From JBLHKT01 sp043101615 (GTDB lineage Bacteria > Planctomycetota > Phycisphaerae > Phycisphaerales > UBA1924): DNA of 6,264 bases. How positions within the stretch are numbered: position 1 is the first letter of the stretch; each line of letters begins with the position of its first letter. Shown piece after piece: positions 1 through 6,225 of the stretch. Both the position numbers and the translations under genes were made by a program. The stretch is from NCBI GenBank assembly GCA_043101615.1, contig JBICID010000143.1:1-6264 (forward strand), in the 5' to 3' direction. Under the pieces are notes generated by a model. That model did no database searches. It saw only the letters and a list, made by a program, of their open reading frames with translations, and was not told where the DNA came from.

Positions 1-3000
1 TCCACCGCCACCCCCCCCACCAGGCGAACCGAGTCGTCCCCCAGCTCCCCGGTGACCGCCCGCACCAGCTCCGGCCTCAGGATCGCGCTCCGCCCGCGCT
101 TGGGCTCCACGCACACCCACGCCCCGGGCGTCTCGACCACCACCTCCACCCCGCGCGGGCCCTCCCCCTCGTCCTCCAGCCCCAGCCCGCGACCGCTCTC
201 CTCGATCGCCTCCAGCACCCTCGGCAGCTTCAGCGCGGCCGAGCCGTTCACGGCGTTCGTCCGCACGATCACCTGCAAACGACCCTGCTCCAGCGGCACC
301 GCCTCGATCGGGCACAGCCGGTCCACGATCACCTGCGGATCCCCGCGGCTCAGGTCCATCCGCCCCATCGCGAACAGGGCCCGGTCCTCCTCGCACAGGT
401 GACCGAACGAGGCGTAGGCGCTGGCGAACAGCACACCCTCGCACTGTCCCGTCGTGTCCTCCAGCGTCAGCACCGCCATCTTCTGGCCGGCGCTCCGCCC
501 GCTCTTGACGATCAGCGTCCGCACGCCCTGCACCACCGCCGGCAGCATCACGCGATGGTCCTGCCCCTTCTCACGCAGGCCCACGCACGAGTCCTTGGTG
601 AACACGCGCGTCCACGAGCGCCACTCCTCGAGCGGATGGCTGCTGACGTAGAACCCCAGCGTCTCTTTCTCCTGGCGCAGCGTCTCCGCCTCGCTCCACG
701 CCGGCGCCTTCACCAGCGGCTGCTCCGCCAGAGCCGGCGAGGGCTCGTCCTCCCCCGCAGCGGGGCCGCCCCCGAACAGGCCCCCCTGCCCCGCCGCCCG
801 GTCGGCCGCGAGTTTCTGGCCGGCGCTCACAGCCGGCTCGATGGACGCCACCATCGAGGCCCGCTGCTCGCGCCCGTGCACCGCGTCGAACGCACCCGCC
901 TTCACCAGGCTCTCGATCGTCGCCTTGTTCACCGCCTGCGACGGCACACGCTCGCAGAAGTCGTAGATCGACCCGAACGCCCCCCCCGCCTTGATGCCCT
1001 GCTCGGAGCACCCCTCGCGGTCCCGAATGATCGCCTCGATCGCCTTGCCGCCCGCCCCCTTGATCGCCTTGAGCCCGAACCGGATGTGCCCGTGCTGCGC
1101 ATCACGCGGCTCATCGGGATCGAACACCACGGAGAAGTCAGACCGGCTCAGGTTCACGTCCGGCGGACGCACCTCCAGCCCCACCCCGATCACCTCACCA
1201 GACGCCGGATCGATCGTCCGCGTCTTGCGACAGTCCTCCAGGTACGGGATCCAGTCCGCGATCTTCTGCGCCTGGCTCTCGAAGCTCAGGAACGCGGCCA
1301 TGAACTGACGCGGAAAGTACGTCTTCAGGTACGCCGTCTGGTACGCCACGATCGCGTACCCCGTCGAGTGGCTCTTGTTGAAGCCGTACCCCGCGAACTT
1401 CAGGATCAGCTCGAACAGCTCGTCCGCGTCCTTCTTGGCCAGCCCCTTCTTCCCCGCGCCCTCGATGAACTTGGGGCGCTCCGCCTCGATGATCTTCTCC
1501 TTCTTCTTGCTGATCGCCTTGATGAGCGAGTACGCGCTGCGCAGCGGGATGCCGCCCAGCTCGTGCACGATCTGCATCACCTGCTCCTGGTACACCATCA
1601 CTCCGTACGTCTCCGCCGTGAACTTGTCCACGATCGGGTGCACGCTCGGCACCGCCTGGTCCCCGTGCTTGCGCCGGTTGTAGTCCGGGATCAGGTCCAT
1701 CGGCCCGGGGCGGAACAGCGCGTTCGCCGCGATCAGGTCCTCCAGCCTGTCAGGCTTCATGTCCGTCAGCAGCCGACGCATGCCGCCGGACTCGAACTGG
1801 AACACGCCCGTCGTGTCCGCACGCTGGAACAGCTCGAACACCTTGGGATTCGTGTACCCAAGCCGCTCCAGGTCCAGCGGGTGCGCGATCCCGAATCCAT
1901 CGCCGCCCGTGACCTTCTCGAAGTCCGCCCCGCGCCCCGTCGCGTTCCAGATCGCTTCCTCGTCCAGCGTCTCCCGGATCAGCGCCTTCGCCCGCTCGAT
2001 GATCGACAGGGTCCGCAGACCCAGGAAGTCCATCTTCAAGAGGCCCATCTTCTCGCACGTCGGGCCGTCCCACTGCGTCACGACCTCGTGATCGGCGCTG
2101 CCCGCCTGCCGGTACAGCGGCACCACCTCGTCCAGCGGGCGCGTCGCCACGATCACGCCGGCCGCGTGCACGCTCGCGTGCCGCGCCTGCCCCTCCAGCA
2201 CCTTCCCCGTCTCGATGACGCGCCTCACCCGCTCGTCGGTGTCGTACCAGGTCTTGAGCTCGGGCTCCTGCTCCAGCGCCCTCGACAGCGTCATCTTCAG
2301 CTCGTCCGGAACCAGCTTCGCCAGCTTGTCAGCCTCCGCCAGCGGCACCTCGTGCACGCGGCACACGTCACGGATCGCCGCCTTCGCCTTCAAGGTCCCG
2401 AACGTGATGATCTGCGCCACGTGCCCGTACTTCTGACGCACGTACTCGATCACGTCCCCGCGACCGTCCTGGCACAAATCAATATCGATATCCGGATACT
2501 CCGTCCGGTCCGGGTCCGTGAACCGCTCGAACAGCAGCCCGTAGTGCACCGGGCACGCGTTGGACAGGCCCAGCACGAACCCCACCATCGTCCCCACGCC
2601 CGAACCACGCGCCAGGCTCGGGATCCCCCGCTGCCGCCCCCAGTTCACGAAGTCCCACACGATCAGGAAGTACGCGCTGATCAGCTTGTCCGCCAGGATC
2701 TTCAGCTCACGATTGAGCCTTGCCCACTTCTTCCACGCGTCCAGCGCCTCTTCCCCCTGCACCAACCCAGCCTGCCTGTCCGCGTCCTCCGCCCCCTCCA
2801 CCACAGTGTGCCGGTGCTCCATGATCCCCGGCCCGTACCGCCACACCATCCCCGCCTCGCACAGCAGCCGCAGAGCCTTGTCGCACTCCTTCTTCAGTTC
2901 CTCCTGCTTCAGATCAGGATCGTTCGCGGGCTCGAGCTCGAACCGCTCGCACAGCGCCTTGAACCACGCCGTGAGATCGCCCCCGTAGGCCTTGTCGTCG

Positions 3001-3995
3001 TGCCTGGGCAGGTTCTTCTTGGGCGGCGCCTTCACCACCACCACCGGCGCATGGTTCGCCCCGATCGGCAGCTCCACGTCGCACCGGTCCGCGATCATCT
3101 TGGTGTTGGCCAGCGCCTCGCGCCCCGCCTCGCCGTACTTCTCGTTGTTGTACCCCTCGTCCCCGAAGAGGTCCCACATCTCCTGCGGGCTCTTCACGTA
3201 GATCTCGCCGGGGTACCGCATCCGGCTCTCGTCGTCCTTCACCTTGCCCGTCGAGATGCAGATCAGCGTGTCGTGCGCGTCGTGATCCTGCTCCCGCAGG
3301 AAGTGCGCGTCGTTGTCGCACACCAGCGGCAGGTCCAGCTCCCGAGCGATCTTGATCAGGTGCGGGTTGATCGAGTTCTGCTCGCGCACATGGTGCTGCA
3401 GCTCCACAAAGAAACGCGGCCCCGTCCCCTCGTCCGCGAACGTCTCCGCGTGCCAGCGAGCGCTCTCCACCGCCTTCTCGTAGTGCGACGTGTCGTGGTC
3501 CGTCGCGTAGTTCAGCAGGTGCTCGCCCATCTCCGAGCCGAGGTGCCCGTTGATCGCGATCAGCCCGGAATTGCACTCCCGGAGCAACGCCCGGTCCATA
3601 CGCGGCTTGAAGTAGAACCCCGTCAGGTACGCCTCAGAACACAGATGCAGCAGGTTCTCCCACCCCGTCTCGTTCTCCGCCAGCAGCACCAGGTGGTACC
3701 CGCCGTCCGACACGCCCGTGTACGTCCGGTCGGTCCGGTCCCCCGGAGCCACGTACGCCTCGACCCCAAGGATCGGCTTGACCCCCACCGCCCGAGCCTT
3801 CTCGTAGAAACTCACGGCCGCATGCAGGTTCCCGTGGTCCGTCACCGCCACGGCATCCATCCCCAGCTCCGCCACCCGGTTCACCAGCTTGTCCAGCCGG
3901 TTCCCGCCGTCCAGCAGCGAGTACTCCGAGTGCAAGTGCAGATGCACAAACGGTTTGGATGGATCGACCTGAATCTGGTCGCGCTCCGCGCTCAT
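1..3995 (-). CDS. dnaE: DNA polymerase III subunit alpha (replicative polymerase), 3' end cut by the window edge
   Basis: Catalytic subunit of the chromosomal replicase, which extends primers on both strands while bound to the beta clamp. An open frame of 1331 codons reads without a stop from ATG 3995 to the window edge. The start is supported by GGAGG five bases upstream and by the PHP domain beginning at residue ~16. Visible in order: PHP domain with HLHLHS (18-23), TDHGN (52-56) and NDAH (228-231); palm motif PDIDID with Asp502, 504 and 506, two of which match E. coli D401/D403; third catalytic Asp656 in KMDFLGLRTL; FRPGP (761-765); YQEQVMQI; KFAGYGFNKSHS (866-877); helix-hairpin-helix region (~970-1050); clamp-binding QGGLF (1070-1074); OB fold (~1147-1230); and a C-terminal tail resembling the end of E. 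coli DnaE, so probably only a few codons are missing. It is about 170 residues longer than E. coli DnaE (1160), with roughly 100 extra before the palm. The clamp motif and overall order fit DnaE1 rather than the error-prone DnaE2/ImuC. Confidence 0.97.
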   Translation of the reverse strand, partial: MSAERDQIQVDPSKPFVHLHLHSEYSLLDGGNRLDKLVNRVAELGMDAVAVTDHGNLHAAVSFYEKARAVGVKPILGVEAYVAPGDRTDRTYTGVSDGGYHLVLLAENETGWENLLHLCSEAYLTGFYFKPRMDRALLRECNSGLIAINGHLGSEMGEHLLNYATDHDTSHYEKAVESARWHAETFADEGTGPRFFVELQHHVREQNSINPHLIKIARELDLPLVCDNDAHFLREQDHDAHDTLICISTGKVKDDESRMRYPGEIYVKSPQEMWDLFGDEGYNNEKYGEAGREALANTKMIADRCDVELPIGANHAPVVVVKAPPKKNLPRHDDKAYGGDLTAWFKALCERFELEPANDPDLKQEELKKECDKALRLLCEAGMVWRYGPGIMEHRHTVVEGAEDADRQAGLVQGEEALDAWKKWARLNRELKILADKLISAYFLIVWDFVNWGRQRGIPSLARGSGVGTMVGFVLGLSNACPVHYGLLFERFTDPDRTEYPDIDIDLCQDGRGDVIEYVRQKYGHVAQIITFGTLKAKAAIRDVCRVHEVPLAEADKLAKLVPDELKMTLSRALEQEPELKTWYDTDERVRRVIETGKVLEGQARHASVHAAGVIVATRPLDEVVPLYRQAGSADHEVVTQWDGPTCEKMGLLKMDFLGLRTLSIIERAKALIRETLDEEAIWNATGRGADFEKVTGGDGFGIAHPLDLERLGYTNPKVFELFQRADTTGVFQFESGGMRRLLTDMKPDRLEDLIAANALFRPGPMDLIPDYNRRKHGDQAVPSVHPIVDKFTAETYGVMVYQEQVMQIVHELGGIPLRSAYSLIKAISKKKEKIIEAERPKFIEGAGKKGLAKKDADELFELILKFAGYGFNKSHSTGYAIVAYQTAYLKTYFPRQFMAAFLSFESQAQKIADWIPYLEDCRKTRTIDPASGEVIGVGLEVRPPDVNLSRSDFSVVFDPDEPRDAQHGHIRFGLKAIKGAGGKAIEAIIRDREGCSEQGIKAGGAFGSIYDFCERVPSQAVNKATIESLVKAGAFDAVHGREQRASMVASIEPAVSAGQKLAADRAAGQGGLFGGGPAAGEDEPSPALAEQPLVKAPAWSEAETLRQEKETLGFYVSSHPLEEWRSWTRVFTKDSCVGLREKGQDHRVMLPAVVQGVRTLIVKSGRSAGQKMAVLTLEDTTGQCEGVLFASAYASFGHLCEEDRALFAMGRMDLSRGDPQVIVDRLCPIEAVPLEQGRLQVIVRTNAVNGSAALKLPRVLEAIEESGRGLGLEDEGEGPRGVEVVVETPGAWVCVEPKRGRSAILRPELVRAVTGELGDDSVRLVGGVAV

Positions 3996-4000
3996 CACTG

Positions 4001-4005
4001 CCTCC
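4001..4005 (-). promoter_or_regulatory. Ribosome binding site of dnaE
   Basis: The minus strand reads GGAGG, then five bases (CAGTG), then the ATG at 3995. This is a near-ideal Shine-Dalgarno and spacing, and it fixes the dnaE start. Confidence 0.85.
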
Positions 4006-4021
4006 GTGCGTTCGACCCGGC

Positions 4022-4027
4022 AGTGTA
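4022..4027 (-). promoter_or_regulatory. Candidate -10 element of dnaE
   Basis: TACACT on the minus strand fits the TAnnnT form of a -10 box. It would start transcription near 4015 and give a leader of about 20 nt that still contains the Shine-Dalgarno. No convincing -35 lies 16-18 bp upstream (the 17-bp position reads ACCTGA), so the call is tentative. Confidence 0.35.
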
Positions 4028-4060
4028 CCCCGATGCCAAGCCGTTCAGGTGGCAAATCCG

Positions 4061-4089
4061 TTGACGCCCGAGACGGAAACCAGTAGTCT
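4061..4089 (+). promoter_or_regulatory. Candidate sigma-70-type promoter of the secreted dockerin protein
   Basis: TTGACG (4061-4066, five of six to the -35 consensus) is followed by exactly 17 bp and then TAGTCT (4084-4089, TAnnnT). Transcription would start near 4096, leaving a leader of about 83 nt before ATG 4179. A second -35-like tandem, TTGACTTGACA (4109-4119), lies downstream but has no acceptable -10 at the right distance. Confidence 0.45.
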
Positions 4090-4132
4090 GACCGATCACG
4101 ATTGGCTGTTGACTTGACACCCGGCTAGCCAT

Positions 4133-4162
4133 TCCGGCCCGGTTCTCAACCGTCAAGCCGGA
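4133..4162 (+). promoter_or_regulatory. Two-tier stem-loop in the leader of the secreted protein gene
   Basis: The outer stem TCCGGC (4133-4138) pairs with GCCGGA (4157-4162). The inner stem CGGTT (4140-4144) pairs with AACCG (4148-4152) around a CTC loop. The two are joined by a 1/4-nt internal loop. The structure ends seven bases before the GGAG ribosome site. It might influence translation or mRNA stability, or be chance pairing in GC-rich DNA. Confidence 0.4.
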
Positions 4163-4168
4163 GCCTGC

Positions 4169-4172
4169 GGAG
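4169..4172 (+). promoter_or_regulatory. Ribosome binding site of the secreted dockerin protein
   Basis: GGAG sits six bases (CATCAC) before ATG 4179. This supports the start, as does the signal peptide that begins directly at this Met. Confidence 0.7.
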
Positions 4173-4178
4173 CATCAC

Positions 4179-5195
4179 ATGCGATATGTAATCGCTGCCG
4201 CGGCGGTCTTGGGGGCCCTTTCGTGCGGCTCGAACGCTCTCGCGCAAGCGGTGTTTAGTGGCTCGCAGAGCTCGTTCGGAATCGACTACTCGGGCGGGTT
4301 CTTGGGTTTCCAGGACGAGCAGCTGCCGTGCTCCTTCTCCCTCTCGATGGCTACCACCGACAGCTCGCTTGAGAACTCCGATTCGTTCCTGTGCTCTTAC
4401 AGCACCTCACCGATCGGCCCGTCTTCGCTCGGATACGAGTACACCTTTTCATCCACGATCAATGATGCCCTCACCAACGGCACGCTCATCATTACCTCCT
4501 GCAACTTTGAGACCGGCGTACTCGGAAACCGAAGCGCAAGCAGTGAAAACAGCACCGCTCGCCTCTACGGCGGCACCGAGGTCACGATCGATGTGCCACT
4601 GTGGGGAGACCTCTCGGTCTCCGGGGCCGTGAACTTCAGGCTTGACGGAAACGTGATCGTCTCTACAACCGGAACCCCGACATCCTTCGTCCCCGACGGG
4701 TCACCACAGCCTGTCGGGCCCGGCCTCATCAGCGCCTCAATCACATTCGACAACACAATCTCACAATCGCCGGCAAATCTGGAAGCGTGCCACATGATCA
4801 CCGTCCAGTTTCTGCCGCGAGATCCACCCACCGCGGTTGATATCAATGACGACCGCGAATTCACCGAAGCGGACCTGTGTGCGTGGCGGGCTACGCCGAC
4901 CGACGTCAACCAAGACGGTCTGATCGATGATGACGACTATCGAGAACTCTTGCATCTCTTGGAGCGAACCCACCAAACGTTGACCGACACCGACTCTGAT
5001 CGGATCCCCGATGCCTGCGACCCCTCGCTCTGCCCCGCCGACGTCAACAACGACGGCGTCGTGGACAACGGCGACATCGGCTCCTTCGTCACCCTCTTCC
5101 TCGCCCAGGACCCCGCCGCTGATTTCACCGACGACGGCATCATCGACAACGGCGACATCACCGCCTTCGTCGCCGCCTTCCTCGCCGGCTGCTGA
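4179..5195 (+). CDS. Secreted protein with GC-type dockerin C-terminus, function unknown
   Basis: 338 residues, exported by the general secretory route. The N-terminus is a type I signal peptide: Arg2, an Ala/Val/Leu core at 4-15, and a likely cut after ALA (20-22) or two residues later. Cys16 does not sit in a lipobox. Residues ~25-215 are Ser/Thr/Asn/Gly-rich and look beta-stranded, with Cys51, 72, 108 and 204 possibly forming disulfides; I recognise no enzyme family or catalytic motif there. From 219 onward the protein is built of calcium-loop motifs: a weak dockerin-like pair (221-232, 242-253), a thrombospondin-3-like loop (270-281), and a canonical pair (288-299, 315-326) ending in Gly337-Cys338. 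Terminal modules of this type are, as I recall, widespread in Phycisphaerae exported proteins and are thought to attach them outside the cell; the partner is unknown to me. The gene stands alone, divergent from dnaE and convergent with the next gene. The coding call is firm; the function is not known. Confidence 0.92.
   Translation: MRYVIAAAAVLGALSCGSNALAQAVFSGSQSSFGIDYSGGFLGFQDEQLPCSFSLSMATTDSSLENSDSFLCSYSTSPIGPSSLGYEYTFSSTINDALTNGTLIITSCNFETGVLGNRSASSENSTARLYGGTEVTIDVPLWGDLSVSGAVNFRLDGNVIVSTTGTPTSFVPDGSPQPVGPGLISASITFDNTISQSPANLEACHMITVQFLPRDPPTAVDINDDREFTEADLCAWRATPTDVNQDGLIDDDDYRELLHLLERTHQTLTDTDSDRIPDACDPSLCPADVNNDGVVDNGDIGSFVTLFLAQDPAADFTDDGIIDNGDITAFVAAFLAGC
4833..4964 (+). other. Degenerate internal dockerin-like calcium-loop pair
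   Basis: Residues 219-262 contain DINDDREFTEAD (221-232) and DVNQDGLIDDDD (242-253). Each is spaced like a DxNxDGxxDxxD calcium loop and followed by a short helix-like segment. The first lacks the central Gly and has Thr at the ninth position, so it may bind calcium weakly. The spacing matches a type I dockerin duplex, which makes this a probable second module upstream of the terminal one. Confidence 0.6.
4986..5021 (+). other. Thrombospondin type 3-like calcium loop (linker)
   Basis: Residues 270-281, DTDSDRIPDACD, match the DxDxDGIPDxCD pattern of thrombospondin type 3 repeats, except that Arg replaces the usual Gly. It sits between the internal and terminal dockerin-like modules and probably acts as a rigid calcium-stabilised linker. 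Cys280 may pair with Cys285. Confidence 0.6.
5031..5192 (+). other. C-terminal GC-type dockerin domain
   Basis: Residues 285-338 hold two 12-residue calcium loops, at 288-299 (DVNNDGVVDNGD) and 315-326 (DFTDDGIIDNGD). Each is followed by a hydrophobic helix (IGSFVTLFL; ITAFVAAFL), and the chain ends LAGC. The duplicated loop-helix unit is the hallmark of dockerins. The exact C-terminal Gly-Cys is the feature of the planctomycete variant. No cohesin partner is visible in this window. Confidence 0.85.
5064..5159 (+). repeat. Direct repeat encoding the two dockerin loops
   Basis: The 15-mer GACAACGGCGACATC occurs exactly at 5064-5078 and 5145-5159, each inside a longer imperfect copy (GACGGC upstream, CCTTCGTC downstream), 81 bases apart. 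It is the DNA trace of the internal duplication of the loop-helix unit, with codon choice kept as well as protein sequence. Confidence 0.8.
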
Positions 5196-5213
5196 CCCCC
5201 TCCCCAAGCGAGC

Positions 5214-5232
5214 CCGGCCCGCCAGCGGCCGG
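5214..5232 (+). terminator. GC-rich hairpin after the secreted protein gene
   Basis: CCGGCC (5214-5219) pairs with GGCCGG (5227-5232) around a seven-base loop, starting 19 bases after the TGA at 5195. There is no T-tract, so it may stabilise the 3' end rather than act as a classical intrinsic terminator. Confidence 0.35.
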
Positions 5233-5269
5233 ACCACCCCAGTTAGCTTCAGGGTCCCCACCACAACGA

Positions 5270-5292
5270 GCCCATGGCGCAAGCCATGAGGC
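5270..5292. terminator. Candidate bidirectional terminator hairpin between convergent genes
   Basis: CATGGC (5273-5278) and GCCATG (5283-5288) form a perfect stem closed by GCAA, a GNRA tetraloop. The stem extends by GCC (5270-5272) with GGC (5290-5292) across a bulged A5289. On the plus strand a moderately T-rich stretch (TGGTTCTTCTCGTTC) follows. It lies about midway between the convergent stops at 5195 and 5326, the expected place for a shared terminator. The absence of a clean T-run lowers confidence. Confidence 0.5.
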
Positions 5293-5325
5293 CTGGTTCT
5301 TCTCGTTCGATCTCCCCCCCGCCCC

Positions 5326-5841
5326 TCACGCCGCCTTCGCGGGCGCCGCCTCCACCCCGAACCACCCCAACGCCACCACCAGCTCGTCGGCCCGCCCGGA
5401 CCCGATCACGCGCGGCGCCAGCCCCCGGGCCCGCACGCGCACGCCCGAGTCGCCGTGCGACTGCCAGTGCCACCCCTCCTCGCTCCGGCGCAGCCCGAAG
5501 CGGGTCCGCTCGGGCGCCGAGAACGTCACCACCTCCACGCCCTCGACCTCGCCCAGCTCCAGCCGCCACCGCAGCCACACCACCGGCGGCAGGCTCACCT
5601 CCAGCGTCCGACGCCCGCCCTCCTCGATCACCTCGGTCCGCTGGCGCCACGTGCACAGCACCGCGGGCAGCGCCACCCCGCACAGCAGCCACAGCAGGAA
5701 GTCGGTGTCGGTGGACACGCCGCGCAGCATCAGCGCCCCGTACCCGGACGTGTACATCACCACGAATAGCGCCGGCACCCAGGCGAACCACGGGTTCCGC
5801 ACCATCCAACGGGTCTCGCCGAACACAACGCGTCGTTCCAT
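5326..5841 (-). CDS. Hypothetical two-helix membrane protein with a PH-like cytosolic tail
   Basis: 171 residues when read from ATG 5841. Two hydrophobic segments, about 18-38 and 48-64, are separated by a short polar loop (RGVSTDTD), giving a helical hairpin in the inner membrane. The remaining ~105 residues alternate hydrophobic and charged residues in a beta-strand pattern, with a final amphipathic helix-like segment (ADELVVALGWFGVE). This topology resembles small bacterial PH (YdbS-like) membrane proteins; that is an inference from shape, not a recognised motif. The start is uncertain: GGAGG abuts ATG 5841 with no spacer. In-frame alternatives are GTG 5859 and ATG 5925, the latter adding 28 Gly/Arg-rich residues and nearly touching the divergent gene. 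The frame stays open back to 6240, but that part lies opposite the 97-residue gene and is probably non-coding. Function unknown. Confidence 0.75.
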   Translation of the reverse strand: MERRVVFGETRWMVRNPWFAWVPALFVVMYTSGYGALMLRGVSTDTDFLLWLLCGVALPAVLCTWRQRTEVIEEGGRRTLEVSLPPVVWLRWRLELGEVEGVEVVTFSAPERTRFGLRRSEEGWHWQSHGDSGVRVRARGLAPRVIGSGRADELVVALGWFGVEAAPAKAA

Positions 5842-5919
5842 CCTCCACGCATCGGCCACCCCCAGCGTCCGATCAAGGCGCACCCGCGCATCCCGCTCAA
5901 CCCCGCTCGCCCCGCCCCC

Positions 5920-5925
5920 TACCAT
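5920..5925 (+). promoter_or_regulatory. Candidate -10 element for a leaderless transcript
   Basis: TACCAT (TAnnnT) ends six bases before ATG 5932, which would put the transcription start on or beside the A of the start codon. No Shine-Dalgarno precedes this ATG, consistent with leaderless translation. No clear -35 is present. Confidence 0.35.
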
Positions 5926-5931
5926 CACCCG

Positions 5932-6225
5932 ATGCCCCCCGACGACCCGCACACACCGCACAACCCCACCCCCGCCGACGCCACGCGACGGCAGGACCGG
6001 ACCGCCCAGCGTCCGAAAAAACCCTCCCTCCTCCGCTCGCTCGGCCAGTTCACCGGCCACATCGTCAGCGGCATCACCACCAAGCCCGGCGACCCCGCCA
6101 AGCCCCAACGCACCGAGACCAACCGGGAAGTGGAAGAAGAGACCCGAACCACCGAGGACGGACGCACCGTCACCCTCCGACGCACCACCATCGAAGAGGT
6201 CGAGTTCCGCGACGGCCCCCACTGA
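5932..6225 (+). CDS. Small hypothetical charged protein, 97 residues
   Basis: I recognise no family. The first ~30 residues are rich in Pro, Asp, His, Thr and Arg and look disordered. A short amphipathic stretch follows (LLRSLGQFTGHIVSGITT, 33-50). The C-terminal ~35 residues are highly charged and alternate in a way that suggests beta-strands (EVEEETRTTEDGRTVTLRRT and TIEEVEF). There is no signal peptide or membrane segment, so it is probably cytoplasmic. Coding is supported by about 87% G/C at third positions (84 of 97 codons) and by a balanced composition near the C-terminus, unlike the Gly/Val/Arg-rich product of the opposite strand. It is divergent from the membrane protein gene, 90 bp apart, so the two could share control. 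The nearby -10-like box suggests leaderless expression. Confidence 0.65.
   Translation: MPPDDPHTPHNPTPADATRRQDRTAQRPKKPSLLRSLGQFTGHIVSGITTKPGDPAKPQRTETNREVEEETRTTEDGRTVTLRRTTIEEVEFRDGPH

Noticed and set aside
52..402. A 116-codon plus-strand open frame at the left edge
   Set aside because: It is antisense to the dnaE C-terminal region and consists of Ser/Pro/Thr/Arg low-complexity sequence.
399..4064. A 1221-codon open frame on the plus strand, antisense to dnaE
   Set aside because: It is aligned codon-for-codon with dnaE, so its stops would require sense codons TTA, CTA or TCA, which a high-GC gene rarely uses. Its product is an Arg/His/Leu/Pro/Val-rich sequence without domain character, while the opposite strand gives unmistakable DnaE motifs.
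4109..4142. TTGACTTGACA as the main -35 for the secreted protein gene
   Set aside because: The sequences 16-18 bp downstream are GC-rich and do not resemble a -10 box; the TTGACG/TAGTCT pair upstream has exact 17-bp spacing.
4194..4226. Possible lipoprotein signal around Cys16 of the secreted protein
   Set aside because: The residues before the Cys are A-L-S, with no Leu/Val/Ile at -3, whereas ALA at 20-22 gives a normal type I cleavage site.
4761..5282. A 173-codon minus-strand open frame opposite the dockerin region
   Set aside because: Its repeated Val/Asp/Gly pattern is the complement of the duplicated calcium loops. The plus strand carries the signal peptide and dockerin motifs.
5196..5325. 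A small gene in the convergent spacer
   Set aside because: No open frame with a ribosome site or coding-like composition is present; the spacer is accounted for by hairpins.
5249..5848. A 199-codon minus-strand open frame
   Set aside because: It overlaps the membrane protein gene in another frame and encodes a Gly/Ala/Arg-rich product with no structural pattern.
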